From positions 7,474 to 13,519 of the forward strand of contig DNGI01000167.1 of the NCBI GenBank assembly GCA_003486645.1: 6,046 nt of DNA. Reading direction: 5' to 3'. This stretch comes from Cyanobacteria bacterium UBA11370. GTDB lineage: Bacteria > Cyanobacteriota > Cyanobacteriia > Cyanobacteriales > Coleofasciculaceae. The position numbers and the translations under genes are program-made. Below the pieces are notes generated by a model. The model was not told the origin of the DNA. It saw nothing but the letters and a program-made list of their open reading frames with translations, and did no database searches. Below, one piece after another: positions 4,604-6,046 of the stretch (its first letter is position 1; the number at the start of each line of letters is the position of its first letter).

Positions 4604-5938
4604 ATGAGTAATTTAGCATCGGGTCATAAGATTAGACCGAGTGTAGCGATCGCTTTAGCCATCACTACCTTTACAACCAGTATTTTGACGACTGCTTGTG
4701 AAAATCCTAATCCTCCTAGTTCAGGAGAAAATAACCCTACAACGGAGGGTTCTAGTTCTTCTGGCAGCGGTGGAAGTGATGGGCTAAAAATTGGTACGCT
4801 AACGCCGTCAACAGGGGATCTCTCTTCCATTGGACAAGCATTCCCAGATGCAGTACGTTTGGCGGTTGATCAAGTTAACGCTTGTGGCGGTGTCAATGGC
4901 AAACCCGTCTCCTTAGTGGTGGAAGATGACCAAACCGATCCGAATGCTGGCGCAGCAGGGATGACGAAACTAGCAGAAGTCGATAAGGTTGCTGGGGTTG
5001 TGGGTTCGTTTGCGAGTAGCGTTTCCACGGCGGCGCTACCCATTGCTGTTCGGAATAACGTTATGATGATTTCTCCCGGTAGCACAAGTCCGGTATTTAC
5101 GCAACAGGCAAAAGAATTTAATGGGTATTGGGCACGGACTGCACCGCCAGATACTTATCAGGCAAGGGCGTTGGCAAAACTTGCGACGGAAAAAGGCTTT
5201 AAGAAAGTTTCGACTGTAGTAATTAATAATGACTATGGCGTTGGGTTTGAGAAAGAATTTACCGCCGCATTTGAGAAATTGGGAGGAACCGTAATTAATA
5301 AAGATAAGCCCACTCGCTACGATCCAAAAGCGACAACATTTGATAGTGAAGCTGCCTCTGCGTTTGGCGGTAAACCGGAAGCGGTAGCGGCTGTTTTGTA
5401 TGCGGAAACAGGTTCTTTGTTGCTTAAAGCGGCTTATCAACAAGGGTTAGCGGAAGGGGTAACGGTAATGCTAACTGATGGGGTTTATTCATCAGATTTT
5501 CCGGGACAAGTGGGTAAAACGGGTGATGGGAAATATTTGTTAGGTGGCGCAATTGGGACGGTTCCAGGGGCAAATGGTAAGGGGTTAGAAGCATTTACTA
5601 AACTTTGGAAAGAGAAAACGAACAAAGAAGTAACGGCTTATGTTCCTCACAGTTATGATGCTGCGGCATTATTAATGTTGGCAGCAGAGGCAGCCAAAGC
5701 GAATACTGGGGAAGGAATTAAAAGTAAAATTCGTGAGGTTTCTGCTGGAGGTACGGAAGTTACCGATCTTTGCCAAGCGATGGAGATGGTACGCAAAGGT
5801 GAGGATATTAATTATCAAGGGGCTAGTGGGAATGTTGATATTGATGAAAATGGGGATGTGATTGGGGATTATGATACGTGGAAAGTGGAAACTGATGGCA
5901 AATTGGATGTGACGGGGAAAGTTAGTCCGGAGGTGTGA
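4604..5938 (+). CDS. Amino-acid-type ABC transporter substrate-binding lipoprotein (LivK/HAAT family)
   Basis: A 444-residue periplasmic binding protein of the branched-chain or neutral amino acid (Peripla_BP_6) type, delivering its ligand to an ABC permease. Residues 11-31 are a hydrophobic signal segment ending ILTTAC; C32 is the likely lipidated residue, though the lipobox has Thr rather than Leu at -3. A Ser/Gly/Asn/Pro linker (33-60) follows. The mature fold starts at LKIGTLTPSTGDLSSIG (61-77) and includes AVDQVNACGGVNGKPV (87-102), the DDQTDP loop (108-113), ISPGSTSP (156-163) and VINNDYGVGF (206-215). C94 and C390 could form a disulfide. The ending YQGASGNVDIDENGDV is usual for cyanobacterial members, including NatB of the N-I neutral amino acid system, a possible identity. 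AGGAG (4587-4591) lies 12 bases before the ATG. No permease or ATPase gene is in the window, and a heptamer array begins after the stop, so it may be an orphan gene. Confidence 0.92.
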   Translation: MSNLASGHKIRPSVAIALAITTFTTSILTTACENPNPPSSGENNPTTEGSSSSGSGGSDGLKIGTLTPSTGDLSSIGQAFPDAVRLAVDQVNACGGVNGKPVSLVVEDDQTDPNAGAAGMTKLAEVDKVAGVVGSFASSVSTAALPIAVRNNVMMISPGSTSPVFTQQAKEFNGYWARTAPPDTYQARALAKLATEKGFKKVSTVVINNDYGVGFEKEFTAAFEKLGGTVINKDKPTRYDPKATTFDSEAASAFGGKPEAVAAVLYAETGSLLLKAAYQQGLAEGVTVMLTDGVYSSDFPGQVGKTGDGKYLLGGAIGTVPGANGKGLEAFTKLWKEKTNKEVTAYVPHSYDAAALLMLAAEAAKANTGEGIKSKIREVSAGGTEVTDLCQAMEMVRKGEDINYQGASGNVDIDENGDVIGDYDTWKVETDGKLDVTGKVSPEV

Positions 5939-5940
5939 GT

Positions 5941-5989
5941 TTGTTATTTGTTGGTTGTTGTTTGTTGTTTGTTGGTTGTTGTTTGTCAG
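5941..5989. repeat. TTGTTGG/TTGTTGT heptamer array after the binding-protein gene
   Basis: In strict 7-base register: TTGTTAT (5941), TTGTTGG (5948), TTGTTGT (5955), TTGTTGT (5962), TTGTTGG (5969), TTGTTGT (5976) and TTGTCAG (5983). The array starts three bases after the TGA at 5936-5938. It is the same family and strand as the array at 2062-2129, with more variation. No terminator hairpin was found between the stop codon and the array. Confidence 0.82.
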
Positions 5990-6046
5990 AGTATAAAGCT
6001 GAAATGGTATGAGATGTTAGGAGACTAGACCTCTTGCAAAAGTCGA
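5990..6046. other. Window end, no gene recognised
   Basis: No coding signal was seen in the last 57 bases. AGACCTCTTGCAAAAGTC (6027-6044) resembles terminal inverted repeats I associate with some cyanobacterial insertion sequences, so a further element may start here. This is a memory-based guess that needs the downstream sequence. Confidence 0.2.

Noticed and set aside
5036..5443. 135-codon minus-strand open frame inside the binding-protein gene
   Set aside because: It is antisense to a well-supported gene, with a composition and content that fit a shadow frame; other antisense frames at 4624-4830 and 4870-5085 are rejected on the same ground.

Overview
The window looks like chromosomal DNA of a filamentous-type cyanobacterium. 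Three copies of the HIP1 octamer GCGATCGC lie in 6 kb (774-781, 2260-2267, 4646-4653). Several short tandem-repeat arrays of the kind scattered through cyanobacterial genomes are present, and the recognisable proteins (GT4 glycosyltransferase, HAAT-type amino-acid binding lipoprotein, IS605-type TnpB) read like cyanobacterial relatives. Assignment to genus is not possible from this sequence alone.

Layout. Position 1-22 is the end of a CCCCCTTGT nonamer array. A GT4 glycosyltransferase gene occupies 64-1332 on the minus strand. From 1333 to 1908 is a 576-base gene-free stretch holding several dyads, including a 30-bp-armed imperfect inverted repeat (1737-1853) whose loop is a six-copy nonamer array. 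A tRNA-Ser(GCU) gene with its own extended -10 promoter follows at 1909-2000. From 2001 to 2268 is repeat-rich spacer: a heptamer TTGGTTG array, then an octamer ATCTCCCC array. A 202-residue orphan protein with a PD-(D/E)XK nuclease-like core is at 2269-2877. A decayed IS200/IS605-family element spans about 2921-4432: tnpB on the minus strand is broken by a one-base frameshift, and divergent tnpA survives only as its last 51 codons, an unlisted fragment found by translating 4202-4357. Both are flanked by matching terminal hairpins. A periplasmic binding lipoprotein for amino acids or similar solutes is at 4604-5938, with a second heptamer array starting three bases after its stop codon.

The intact genes do not form an operon or an evident pathway. 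The glycosyltransferase is divergent from everything to its right, the tRNA has its own promoter, the binding protein has no permease or ATPase partner inside the window, and the nuclease-like protein stands alone next to the insertion sequence. The region reads as a patchwork of single genes separated by repeat arrays. I see no clearly new multi-gene system. The best leads are the repeat-loaded cruciform at 1737-1853, the remnant TnpB/omega-RNA locus, and the orphan PD-(D/E)XK protein.
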